Below are positions 20,182 to 28,219 of a DNA stretch of 64,000 nucleotides, piece by piece. A program made the position numbers and the translations under genes. This stretch comes from Robiginitalea sp. (lineage in GTDB: Bacteria; Bacteroidota; Bacteroidia; Flavobacteriales; Flavobacteriaceae). Position 1 is the first letter of the stretch. Each line of letters begins with the position of its first letter. Location of the stretch: assembly GCA_024638915.1 (NCBI GenBank), contig JAHEJJ010000001.1, positions 186,001 through 250,000 of the forward strand, given 5' to 3'. The notes under the pieces were generated by a model that saw only the letters and a program-made list of their open reading frames with translations, had not been told where the DNA came from and did no database searches.

Positions 20182-20460
20182 ATGTTTCTAGAAATAGTAT
20201 CCCCAGAAGCCACACTTTTTGCAGGAGAAGTCGTTTCAGTAACCGTACCTGGTATTAATGGCGAATTTCAAATGCTATCGAATCATGCCCCCGTCGTATC
20301 ACTACTTCAGGGAGGGGAAGTTAAGATAGAAGGAGATATAGTGCTCGAAGAGGAGTATGCCGACAAATTTACCAACGATTCAAAAGGGAAAACCATTCTT
20401 TCCATCAGTAGCGGTACGGTTGAGATGAAAGACAATAAAGTGATCGTACTGGCAGATTGA
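20182..20460 (+). CDS. atpC: F1Fo ATP synthase subunit epsilon, short form
   Basis: Central-stalk subunit epsilon, only 92 residues against about 135-140 in E. coli. The N-terminal beta-sandwich is intact ('MFLEIVSPEATLFAGEVVSV', 'FQMLSNHAPVVSLL', 'VLAD' end). The C-terminal two-helix domain that inhibits ATP hydrolysis in other bacteria is missing. There is no sign of a frameshift: the stop falls at the domain boundary, and short epsilon subunits are usual in this phylum. It is co-transcribed with atpD. Confidence 0.95.
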   Translation: MFLEIVSPEATLFAGEVVSVTVPGINGEFQMLSNHAPVVSLLQGGEVKIEGDIVLEEEYADKFTNDSKGKTILSISSGTVEMKDNKVIVLAD

Positions 20461-20487
20461 ACGGCAGTACCTGGAATCCCTTTCTTC

Positions 20488-21024
20488 TTATATCTGCCAT
20501 TGTATAAGGTGCCAGACACGTCCACTGAATTTATACACCAGCAGATCTTCAAAACCGATAGCATAATGAGCATTGAGAGATCTGATGTTCTGTTGATCAA
20601 CTTCGGTAATGATCCTCTCATAATCGTTTCTTAATTCCGATCTCATATAGCTGTACAGTCCTCTGAATACTCCTTTTTTCCTATAAAGCTTTTCAACGCA
20701 TACCTGGCCCATAACCATATAAGGGCAGTCTTTTGGAAGGAGCTTTTTTACCCTGTGGAACATCGACTTCAGGACTTCGATCTCATCGGCTAAAACAGGG
20801 TGCATACAAAGTGCATATCCGGCCAGGTCCTTGTTAGATTTCGCGATGATATGAGGGCAAAGCTGGTTCATCCCTATGAGCAGATCGAGCGTATGGTGAA
20901 CCGTTACAAATCCTTCGGATTTTATCTCTTCGGGTTGTAATTGAGACGGCAAATTCCTTTGCTGGAGATCAAGGATCATTTTCAGTTGATCAACAGAAGT
21001 AGATCTTTCATATTGGATATCCAT
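20488..21024 (-). CDS. GNAT-family acetyltransferase
   Basis: A 178-residue protein from the preferred start 'MDIQYERST'; an upstream in-frame Met would add 25 atypical residues overlapping the bioF promoter. The GNAT fold is suggested by 'AKSNKDLAGYALCMHP' (beta4), 'YMVMGQVCVEKLYRKKGVFR' (acetyl-CoA-binding motif A, with R-K-K-G-V in place of the usual Q/RxxGxG/A) and 'RSLNAHYAIGFEDLLVYKF' (beta6 region). The substrate is unknown. The gene converges on atpC with 27 bases between stops and is divergent from bioF, whose promoter box lies in the short shared region. Confidence 0.8.
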   Translation of the reverse strand: MDIQYERSTSVDQLKMILDLQQRNLPSQLQPEEIKSEGFVTVHHTLDLLIGMNQLCPHIIAKSNKDLAGYALCMHPVLADEIEVLKSMFHRVKKLLPKDCPYMVMGQVCVEKLYRKKGVFRGLYSYMRSELRNDYERIITEVDQQNIRSLNAHYAIGFEDLLVYKFSGRVWHLIQWQI

Positions 21025-21077
21025 ATAATTGTCGGTGCTGATAGTCAACTTCAAGTTAATATATATAAAGGATATAC

Positions 21078-21085
21078 TACATTTG
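21078..21085 (+). promoter_or_regulatory. -7 box abutting the bioF start codon
   Basis: TACATTTG, an exact TAnnTTTG match, ends only four bases before the bioF ATG. A transcript starting the usual five or so bases downstream would be leaderless or nearly so. Confidence 0.6.
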
Positions 21086-21089
21086 CCCC

Positions 21090-22259
21090 ATGCAGTCATT
21101 GCCGGAAAAACTCAGACAGAAAATGCACCAAAGGGAGGCTGATAATGCCCTTAGAAAGTTGGTAGTAAGGGACAGCCTTGTCGATTTTACCTCTAACGAC
21201 TATTTGGGTTTTGCCAGAAGTCCTGAGTTATACCATGATATTGACAATTTCCTCAAAGCAAGTGAATACCCACTAAACGGTGCAACGGGATCCAGGCTGC
21301 TTTCAGGAAATCATTCACTTAACGTGGAAGTGGAGAGTTTCTTGTCTGATTATTACCATTGTGAAGCCGCACTGGTTTTCAATTCAGGATTCTTAGCCAA
21401 CCAGGGTATATTGGCGTCATTGCCACAGCGCGATGATCTGGTGATTTACGATGAGTATGCTCATGCGAGTATTCGGGATGGTCTGTCAATAGGATTGGCA
21501 AAAAGCTTGAAATTCAAACATAATGACCTCCACGATCTGTTGCAGGTAATTCGAAGAGCTAAGCAAACGCAAAAAGATAAACTGGATTGCATCTACATCG
21601 TTACCGAGTCTGTATTTTCCATGGACGGGGATTCTCCCGATCTGAAGGCAATGGTAGAATTGTGCAAGGCCGAAAACTGCAGGCTGATAGTAGATGAGGC
21701 CCATGCACTGGGAATATTCGGCTCGAAGGGCAGGGGATTAATCGAAGACTTGAATCTGCGGGATCATGTATTTGCCAGGATCATAACTTTTGGAAAAGCC
21801 CTGGGATGTCATGGAGCCACTATACTAGGAACAACGGACCTTGTGGACTATCTGGTGAATTTTGCCCGAAGTTTTATCTATACCACGGCTATGTCGCCTC
21901 ATTCTTTGTCTTCGATTATTATGTCCCATAAGCACCTCGATTCAGATCCTGGTACCATCGCCAGGGAAAAATTGCTACAGCGAATCTTCTATTTCAAAAA
22001 AATTGTTGTTAAAAACGGCCTGGAAAATCGTTTTATTCCTAGTTATTCCGCTGTACAATCCTGTGTGGTACCAGGTAATGAGATGGTGAAAAACATTTCA
22101 GAGGTACTTATTGGTGAAGGCTACGATGTTAGGCCCATTCTCGCACCTACCGTAGCCAGGAATAGTGAGCGACTCAGATTTTGCCTTCACTCCTATAATA
22201 CGGAAGTGGAAATAAAAAAAGTATTGGATATCTTATCAGAAAGGCTTACCGAAATATGA
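21090..22259 (+). CDS. bioF: 8-amino-7-oxononanoate synthase
   Basis: PLP enzyme of the alpha-oxoamine synthase family that joins pimeloyl-ACP or pimeloyl-CoA with L-alanine, the first ring-assembly step of biotin synthesis. The length is 389 residues. 'DFTSNDYLGFA' and 'NGATGSRLLSGNH' are family signatures. The PLP Asp is in 'LIVDEAHALG' (Asp202), and the Schiff-base Lys is Lys236 in 'TFGKALGCHGA'. KBL and SPT are related families; the neighbouring bioD, bioA and bioB make BioF the clear choice. Its stop overlaps the start of the DUF2007 gene by four bases (ATGA). Confidence 0.95.
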   Translation: MQSLPEKLRQKMHQREADNALRKLVVRDSLVDFTSNDYLGFARSPELYHDIDNFLKASEYPLNGATGSRLLSGNHSLNVEVESFLSDYYHCEAALVFNSGFLANQGILASLPQRDDLVIYDEYAHASIRDGLSIGLAKSLKFKHNDLHDLLQVIRRAKQTQKDKLDCIYIVTESVFSMDGDSPDLKAMVELCKAENCRLIVDEAHALGIFGSKGRGLIEDLNLRDHVFARIITFGKALGCHGATILGTTDLVDYLVNFARSFIYTTAMSPHSLSSIIMSHKHLDSDPGTIAREKLLQRIFYFKKIVVKNGLENRFIPSYSAVQSCVVPGNEMVKNISEVLIGEGYDVRPILAPTVARNSERLRFCLHSYNTEVEIKKVLDILSERLTEI

Positions 22260-22636
22260 AACAAGAATTTTATACCCTTGGCGCTTTCGAATATGTAGCC
22301 GACGTTCAGGTGATTAAAGCCAAGTTGGAATCGGAAGGGATTGCGGTTTTCCTCAGGGATGAGAATACCTTAAGCACAGATCCGCTGATCAGTTCGGCCA
22401 TCGGTGGGGTAAAGCTGCAGGTTTATACCACCGATAAGGAAAAGGCTACGGCAATTTATAACCAGATTAGATCTTATGCCGTGGACGCTGAAGGCCATCC
22501 TGTGGTTTGTCCCAATTGTAAGGCGGCAAGGTCCGAGGTGTACTATAGCAGAAAAGGCTTGCTTTATAAGCTATTTCCTTTTTTAGAACCGAGAAAATAT
22601 CTCTGTTTGAATTGCCAAATGATCACAAGACCATAA
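22256..22636 (+). CDS. DUF2007 protein with C-terminal zinc ribbon
   Basis: A 126-residue soluble protein. Residues about 1-75 match DUF2007, a small ferredoxin-like fold with possible ligand or signal-binding role ('FEYVADVQVIKAKLESEGI', 'IGGVKLQVYTTDKEKA'). The C-terminus carries a zinc ribbon with C-P-N-C at about 85-88 and C-L-N-C near residue 118. It is translationally coupled to bioF (ATGA overlap) and lies six bases before bioD, so it sits inside the biotin operon. There is no known role in biotin synthesis. It could be a passenger or a regulator. Confidence 0.85.
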   Translation: MKQEFYTLGAFEYVADVQVIKAKLESEGIAVFLRDENTLSTDPLISSAIGGVKLQVYTTDKEKATAIYNQIRSYAVDAEGHPVVCPNCKAARSEVYYSRKGLLYKLFPFLEPRKYLCLNCQMITRP

Positions 22637-22641
22637 GGAAA

Positions 22642-23259
22642 ATGAAAAGGATCTTTATCACGGGAATATCCACAGAAGTTGGTAAGACCATCACCGCTTC
22701 GGTTGTTGTTGAAGCTCTGAAAGCTGATTACTGGAAACCCGTGCAAGCAGGGGACCTCGATTTTGGAGATGCTGAAAAGGTTACTTCATTGATAAACAAT
22801 TCTGAAAGTGTTGTTCATCCTTGCAGTTATGAGCTCCGAACACCCATGAGTCCGCACGCAGCCGCAGAGCTCGATGGGATTAGGATCGACCTCAGCCAGA
22901 TCAATGAGCCCGTTACAACAAATCACCTTGTTATTGAAGGGGCAGGAGGACTCCTGGTACCGCTAAACGAGAAGGATACAATTTTAGATCTTATTCAGCC
23001 GGAGTATAAGGTGATGCTGGTGTCGCGTCATTATCTGGGGAGCATTAATCATACCTTACTCAGCCTCCAGGCATTGCAAAACAGAGGATTGAATGTCTCT
23101 ATTATTTTCAGCGGAAATGAAAATCCCTCAACAGAAAAGATCATTGCTCAAAAGACAAATATCGACGTATTGGGCCGTATCGGAGAGGAAAGTACATTTA
23201 ACAAGGAAAGGATTAGTTTTTATGCCAGCCAGTTTAGGGAGAAGTTGAGATCACTTTAA
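22642..23259 (+). CDS. bioD: Dethiobiotin synthetase
   Basis: ATP-dependent enzyme that closes the ureido ring of dethiobiotin from DAPA and CO2. The 205 residues start at 'MKRIFITGISTEVGKT', which is the family N-terminus with the P-loop at about 8-16; a purine-rich AGGAAA precedes this ATG. 'WKPVQAGDLD' (substrate Lys), 'MSPHAAAELDG' and 'IEGAGGLLVPLNE' are conserved. It is the third gene of the bioF operon. Its last nine bases overlap the convergent GT39 gene. Confidence 0.96.
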   Translation: MKRIFITGISTEVGKTITASVVVEALKADYWKPVQAGDLDFGDAEKVTSLINNSESVVHPCSYELRTPMSPHAAAELDGIRIDLSQINEPVTTNHLVIEGAGGLLVPLNEKDTILDLIQPEYKVMLVSRHYLGSINHTLLSLQALQNRGLNVSIIFSGNENPSTEKIIAQKTNIDVLGRIGEESTFNKERISFYASQFREKLRSL

Positions 23260-24765
23260 ATGTCTGTAAATATTTGCATTATCAACACGATCAAGCAATT
23301 TAAAGTCAGCGTTGAGGATCGAATCGAAATAGATATTCTCTTGAACTTGTTTTTTGTCGAATACGCTGCGATTTGTTCTTGTAATTATGATTTCGGGACT
23401 AACCTCTTCCATGATAAACTTAACTTCCTCTAAAGCGGTATCCCTATCTGTATTGTAATAGGGAAACATTTCAGATTTGCAGATATTGCTAGGATGAGTG
23501 GCCGTTTTGGCCGGCGGATATTTCTCCATTACCCAATATCCGATATGGTAAGCCAGAAAAAGAGTCGTTTCATTCTGCAATTGATTTTCATTTAGATAGT
23601 CGGGCACAGTAAAGCCTTCACCATTATAGAAAGTCCCCTTTTGAAATTTGTTTTTCACGATATTGGCATATTCCAGGTAGGTTTCAACAGGCAATAAAAA
23701 TAATACTCCCAATATCCAGGGTGACGCTTTTCTACTGATTTTGCCAAATTCTTTGGCTAAAACGACGGCTACAACAATAAGTAAAGGCGGATAAAGCTGT
23801 ATGAGGTAATGACTATTAATTCTTCCTCCTTTTAAAAAAGATAGCAATAACCCAACAATACTGACCACCAATACAGCCGATTCTATTTTTCTCAATGACA
23901 AGCGGCCTGATTTCCATCCCCAGATAATAAAGAGCAGTATCGGCAGACAAAGACCGATCAATGCCATGGCGGTAGTGCGTCCTGCCTCTGTATATGCCAG
24001 GGGGGCCAGAATTACAGAATCCCACCACATCTGAGCTCTTCCAGTGAAATAATAAGGTAAGAAAGTAAGCAGGATGATGATAAAGGCCGAAAAGGAGAGG
24101 GTGAACAATCTGGAAACAGAGACAAGCATACCTTCATCTCTATAATACCGGCCGAGCAGATATATTCCGAGCAAAAGTATCGGGAAGGCGATACTTATTT
24201 TAACCATTAGCGCGATCCCGAGAGCTATACCAGCCAGAATAATACGGTTTTTATTCCTAGAGAAGAAGAGCAAGTAAAGTGCGCCCATAAAAAATGTCAT
24301 GAGAATATGCTCCGACATTACCCCCTGAATACTTCCAAACATACTCAGTAAAAGGACGCATCCGATACCGCTGAATATTGCGGCTTTCCTATTGCTTAGG
24401 TTTGAAGTGATAGAATACGTAAAAAATGCGGTCAGAGCGACCAAAAGGGCTCCCATAAGCCTTATCGCCAGAAAACTTTTGCCGAACAAATAAATACTGG
24501 AGGCAAAGAACAGGAAAGTGAGCGGTGGTTTAACGTCCCATAGAACAGTATACGGCAGAAACCCATCGACCCAGGCTTGCCCCATCAATATAAAGGTGCT
24601 TTCATCCCGATCGATATAATCCCTGAAAAAGAATGGGAAACGAATAAAAATGCTCATTACGGTCAGAAGCAATAAGACACCTCGTTCTGTGAGAAGGCCA
24701 GATGCCTTGTCTGCCGCTGTTTTATTATCATCCTGGGGCGCGGACAAATCCTGTTTATTTCCCAT
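23251..24765 (-). CDS. GT39/ArnT-like membrane glycosyltransferase
   Basis: An integral membrane glycosyltransferase of the GT-C type that would use a polyprenyl-phosphate sugar donor. About 504 residues from 'MGNKQDLS'; a Met seven codons upstream is possible but would place the start next to bioA. The first periplasmic loop has the acidic motif 'RDYIDRDESTFILMGQAW'. About ten hydrophobic segments follow, then a soluble C-terminal region with a conserved-looking 'LFLAYHIGYWVMEKYPP'. Acceptor and sugar are unknown. It runs antisense between bioD and bioA, overlapping the end of bioD by nine bases. A second, dolichol-phosphate-type glycosyltransferase lies on the same strand upstream across bioA, a plausible partner that makes the lipid-linked donor. 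Confidence 0.85.
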   Translation of the reverse strand: MGNKQDLSAPQDDNKTAADKASGLLTERGVLLLLTVMSIFIRFPFFFRDYIDRDESTFILMGQAWVDGFLPYTVLWDVKPPLTFLFFASSIYLFGKSFLAIRLMGALLVALTAFFTYSITSNLSNRKAAIFSGIGCVLLLSMFGSIQGVMSEHILMTFFMGALYLLFFSRNKNRIILAGIALGIALMVKISIAFPILLLGIYLLGRYYRDEGMLVSVSRLFTLSFSAFIIILLTFLPYYFTGRAQMWWDSVILAPLAYTEAGRTTAMALIGLCLPILLFIIWGWKSGRLSLRKIESAVLVVSIVGLLLSFLKGGRINSHYLIQLYPPLLIVVAVVLAKEFGKISRKASPWILGVLFLLPVETYLEYANIVKNKFQKGTFYNGEGFTVPDYLNENQLQNETTLFLAYHIGYWVMEKYPPAKTATHPSNICKSEMFPYYNTDRDTALEEVKFIMEEVSPEIIITRTNRSVFDKKQVQENIYFDSILNADFKLLDRVDNANIYRHLK

Positions 24766-24808
24766 CTTTGCAAGATAAAAAAACAAAATACCATAAAATA
24801 AAACTTCA

Positions 24809-26077
24809 TTGAAGAAACTTTCGGAAAGAGATCAGAGATATCTGTGGCATCCGCTTACCCAGCACAAAACACATCCCGGGATGTTGGGAATCACTTCGGC
24901 CAAAGGGGTCTTTCTCCATTCTGAAGAAGGCCATAGCTATATCGATGCGATTGCCTCCTGGTATACTTGTATGTACGGACACTGTAATGATTTTATCATC
25001 GATCGTGTCCAAGATCAGATGCGGCAACTGGACCAGGTCGTTTTCAGTGGTTTTACACATAAGCCAGCGATTGAATTGGCTGAAGCCCTGGCAAAAATAC
25101 TTCCAGCGAACCAGCAAAAATTTTTCTTTTCCGATAACGGCTCTACTGCGGTGGAAGTGGCGATCAAGATGGCAATTCAGTATCATTTCAATAAAGGCGA
25201 AAAAAGAAATATAATGCTGGCATTAGAGGAAGGATTCCATGGTGATACCTTCGGGGCGATGTCGGTTTCCGGGCTTTCGGTGTATAATGGCGCCTTTGAG
25301 GATTTCTTTATCAAGGTGATTCGTTTACCCAGACCTACCGAAGACAATATCGAAGAACTTTTACATAAAGCAGAGGTATTGCTTGAGGAAAATGCCATTG
25401 CCGGGTTTATTTACGAACCCCTGGTACAGGGTGCTGCGGGCATGAAGTTGATCGAAGCCTGTCACCTGGATCCATTGCTGGAATTGATGCGGAATTACGG
25501 AGTGTTAACGATAGCTGATGAGGTCATGACCGGTTTTGGAAAAACAGGCTCTAATTTTGCCTCGGATCAGATAAAACATCATCCCGATTTAATGTGTCTC
25601 TCCAAGGCCTTAACCGCTGGTTTATTACCTATGGGACTAACGACCTGTACCCGGGAAATATTCGATGCTTTTTATAGCGAAGAGATCTCCAAGGGATTTT
25701 TCCACGGCCATACTTATACCGCCAATCCATTAGCATGCACTGCTGCTTCTGCCGCACTGGAGTTATTGCTGACCGATGAAATTCAAACGGATATTTGTCG
25801 TATCAATCAGATGCACGCTGATTTTGACGCTCGGATGAAGCGACATCCCAAAGTCGGGAATAGCAGATATACCGGTGTTATCTATGCCCTGGATCTGGCT
25901 GTTTCCATGCAGCGTTATGGAAAACTGCGCGATACGCTTTATAAGAAATTCATGCATAAGGGTGTCTTCTTAAGACCTTTGGGAAATACCATCTACATCT
26001 TGCCACCATATATTATTACCGACGATCAGCTGAGCAAAGTCTACCAGAGTATAGAAGAAGTCATAGATTCAATATAA
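24809..26077 (+). CDS. bioA: Adenosylmethionine-8-amino-7-oxononanoate aminotransferase
   Basis: PLP class III aminotransferase that converts KAPA to DAPA with S-adenosylmethionine as amino donor. The length is 422 residues. The N-terminus 'RDQRYLWHPLTQHK' holds the Trp/Tyr region typical of BioA. 'DNGSTAVEVAIKMA' binds PLP phosphate, Asp is in 'LTIADEVMTGFGKTG', and Lys266 in 'CLSKALTAG' forms the Schiff base. The start is TTG: an in-frame stop lies 15 bases upstream and no ATG fits. The sequence CATCTTTG at 24763-24770, one mismatch from a -7 box, could be its promoter. The stop touches the end of the convergent GT2 gene. Confidence 0.96.
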   Translation: MKKLSERDQRYLWHPLTQHKTHPGMLGITSAKGVFLHSEEGHSYIDAIASWYTCMYGHCNDFIIDRVQDQMRQLDQVVFSGFTHKPAIELAEALAKILPANQQKFFFSDNGSTAVEVAIKMAIQYHFNKGEKRNIMLALEEGFHGDTFGAMSVSGLSVYNGAFEDFFIKVIRLPRPTEDNIEELLHKAEVLLEENAIAGFIYEPLVQGAAGMKLIEACHLDPLLELMRNYGVLTIADEVMTGFGKTGSNFASDQIKHHPDLMCLSKALTAGLLPMGLTTCTREIFDAFYSEEISKGFFHGHTYTANPLACTAASAALELLLTDEIQTDICRINQMHADFDARMKRHPKVGNSRYTGVIYALDLAVSMQRYGKLRDTLYKKFMHKGVFLRPLGNTIYILPPYIITDDQLSKVYQSIEEVIDSI

Positions 26078-26836
26078 CTAATTGTCAACCTCTTTTTTTT
26101 TGCTTTTTTTATGAGATCTATAGATCAAGAACAGGTCGTACCACAGCCTGAAAAAATAGCTCAATTTCACTTTGGAGGCACCGCGATCCACCCATCTTTT
26201 AACAGGCACTTCTTCCATACGCTCTATCGAGTCCTCTATATTAAAGTGATTCAATAATCGGCTGAAAAGTTCCACATCGAACAACCACTTCGAAATAAAC
26301 GTCTGCTCGAAAAGCAAAGGGCTTAATTCGGATTTAAACACCTTGCATCCGCATTGGGTATCATAAACCTTTAAATCCAATATTTTGGAGATCGCTGTGG
26401 CCAATATCCTTCCGATCAAAAATCGTGAAAAGCGCCGATCGACCACGGCCCCTACTTTTAATATCCGGGAGGCGAACACAAAATCCTTTTCAGGTAAATA
26501 GTCCAGATATGAGTAACACTCCTCCAATGAAGTGGCGAGGTCGGCATCTAAATAAGCAATGGCGTCTGAGATGTCTTTTTCAAAACAATGCATAACACCT
26601 TTCTGCACACTGGCCGCCTTACCTGAATTCTTTAGGTTGCTGAGCAAAATGATCTGTTCGGGAAATTCTTCCGACAGTCCATTAAACAAGACCTCGGTTT
26701 TGTCGGTAGAAGCGTCGTTAACCAGACAGAGGCAGGCTTCCGGATAGTTTACTAAAAAGCTTTTGAATTCCTGCGTGGGAAATCTTTCGTATTCATTATA
26801 GGCAGGTATTACAATAGCGATTTTTGCCCTATTCAT
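26078..26836 (-). CDS. GT2 glycosyltransferase, dolichyl-phosphate glucosyltransferase-like
   Basis: A 252-residue GT-A fold enzyme that probably transfers a sugar from a nucleotide donor to polyprenyl phosphate. 'IAIVIPAYNEYERFP' is the N-terminal signature, 'DASTDKTEVL' and 'LKNSGKAASVQKGV' form the nucleotide site, and 'AYLDADLATSLEE' carries the D-x-D metal motif. There is no C-terminal membrane domain, but the Lys-rich tail ('HKKSKKKEVDN') may favour membrane contact. The product could feed the GT39 enzyme encoded on the same strand beyond bioA. A small GGCC-TTC-GGCC palindrome lies in its upstream region. Confidence 0.87.
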   Translation of the reverse strand: MNRAKIAIVIPAYNEYERFPTQEFKSFLVNYPEACLCLVNDASTDKTEVLFNGLSEEFPEQIILLSNLKNSGKAASVQKGVMHCFEKDISDAIAYLDADLATSLEECYSYLDYLPEKDFVFASRILKVGAVVDRRFSRFLIGRILATAISKILDLKVYDTQCGCKVFKSELSPLLFEQTFISKWLFDVELFSRLLNHFNIEDSIERMEEVPVKRWVDRGASKVKLSYFFRLWYDLFLIYRSHKKSKKKEVDN

Positions 26837-26926
26837 CTCTTGGTGGATTGGCCTTCGGCCTAAAGTACGAATTTACAGGTTCTACCTGCTTCAATGAAAA
26901 AATATTAGCTGCGTATTAAAAAAGTT

Positions 26927-26934
26927 TAGATTTG
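26927..26934 (+). promoter_or_regulatory. -7 box abutting the ketosynthase start codon
   Basis: TAGATTTG, an exact TAnnTTTG match, ends four bases before the GTG start, the same unusual spacing as at bioF. The transcript would be leaderless or almost so. Confidence 0.55.
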
Positions 26935-26938
26935 TTCC

Positions 26939-28105
26939 GTGGGATCAGATAAGAGCTTATGCATTGCGATTACGGCGATTGATTCTGTTTCGGCCTTAGG
27001 AACAGGCAGCTCCTGCTGGAAGTCGTTTACTACTCAGCCTCACTTGCTCCAACAAACCATGATATCAGGGAAAAAGGTATGGACCGGGAATATCCCTGAA
27101 GAGCTAAATGCTCAAATACTGCAATTAAAACATAAGAACCCAGGCTATGCTAAGCTAGACAAGAGCGTTCTTCAGGCTATTTGGATTTGCAGACAACTGG
27201 TTGATCAGGCAGGATGGAAATCTGAAGACGGTTATGGTATCAATCTCGGATCGTCCAGGGGTGCGACAGCACTTTTTGAAAAGTATCATAAGGATTTCCT
27301 GGATAATTCCCGGGTTTCAAGTCTTGCCTCCCCTACAACCACCTTGGGGAATATTGCCTCGTGGGTTGCACACGACCTGGGCAGCACCGGACCAGAACTC
27401 TCTCATTCCATTACCTGTTCCACCTCCCTTCATGCCTTGCTGAATGGCATGGCATGGTTAGAAGCCGGACTATCGACTAAATTTTTGATAGGTGGTAGCG
27501 AATCTCCTCTCACTCCCTTTACTATTGCGCAAATGCAGGCCTTGAAGATCTACAGCAGGTACGAAGACTCATATCCGTGCAAAGCAATGGACCTGACTAA
27601 GACCAACAATAGTATGGTATTGGGTGAAGGAGCCGCCGTTGCATGTTTGGAAAAGGGGCCAAAGAAGAACGCATTAGCCCTTGTTACCGGGATTGGTTAT
27701 GCTACTGAAAAACTTGACCATCCGGCCTCTCTATCAGCCAGAGGGGAATGCTTGCAGAAGTCTATGACCATGGCATGTAAAGGAATCGATTTGGCGGAAG
27801 TCGATATCGTGGTAATGCATGCTCCAGGGACCAAAAAAGGGGATCTATCTGAGTATAAGGCGATAGAAAGTGTATTTGGTACTCGTAGTCCGGCCCTTAC
27901 TGCCAATAAATGGAAGATTGGGCATACACTTGGAAGCTCGGGTGTGTTAAATCTTCAGATGGCAGTACTAATGCTAAAGCAACAGGAGTATGTTGGTGTC
28001 CCATATGTAATGAATAGCCGAGCCCCCGGGAAAATTGAAAATATTTTGATAAATGCTGTTGGATTTGGAGGCAATGCGGTTAGCGTACTACTGAAAAAGA
28101 ATTGA
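26939..28105 (+). CDS. Divergent FabF-like beta-ketoacyl synthase of the biotin cluster
   Basis: A 388-residue thiolase-fold condensing enzyme. The nucleophile Cys160 sits in 'SITCSTSLHALLNGM' and the second catalytic His is retained in 'NKWKIGHTLGSSG' (Lys324, His329). The first His motif, HGT in FabF, reads 'MHAPGTKKGD': His294 is displaced by two residues and Pro occupies the usual place. The C-terminal 'NAVGFGGNAVSVL' is intact. GTG is the likely start, because the conserved core begins within ten residues. Placed between bioA and bioB, it is a candidate for elongating a malonyl- or glutaryl-type starter towards pimeloyl thioester. This is inference; a general fatty-acid or secondary-metabolite role remains possible. 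Confidence 0.85.
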   Translation: MGSDKSLCIAITAIDSVSALGTGSSCWKSFTTQPHLLQQTMISGKKVWTGNIPEELNAQILQLKHKNPGYAKLDKSVLQAIWICRQLVDQAGWKSEDGYGINLGSSRGATALFEKYHKDFLDNSRVSSLASPTTTLGNIASWVAHDLGSTGPELSHSITCSTSLHALLNGMAWLEAGLSTKFLIGGSESPLTPFTIAQMQALKIYSRYEDSYPCKAMDLTKTNNSMVLGEGAAVACLEKGPKKNALALVTGIGYATEKLDHPASLSARGECLQKSMTMACKGIDLAEVDIVVMHAPGTKKGDLSEYKAIESVFGTRSPALTANKWKIGHTLGSSGVLNLQMAVLMLKQQEYVGVPYVMNSRAPGKIENILINAVGFGGNAVSVLLKKN

Positions 28106-28167
28106 TCCATTATAATATCACTAGGGAAATTTACATATCCTAATCAGCTTTAATTTAGAGTTGATAA

Positions 28168-28199
28168 TTGTTAGTAATTCGGATTAAGGGTTAATTTTG
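28168..28199 (+). promoter_or_regulatory. Full promoter for bioB
   Basis: TTG at 28168-28170, a 21-base spacer, and TAATTTTG at 28192-28199 match the Bacteroidota -33/-7 pattern. The -7 box ends 20 bases before the bioB ATG, so bioB can be transcribed apart from the ketosynthase. Confidence 0.65.
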
Positions 28200-28219
28200 A
28201 ATTTGTATTTTTAGTTCCT

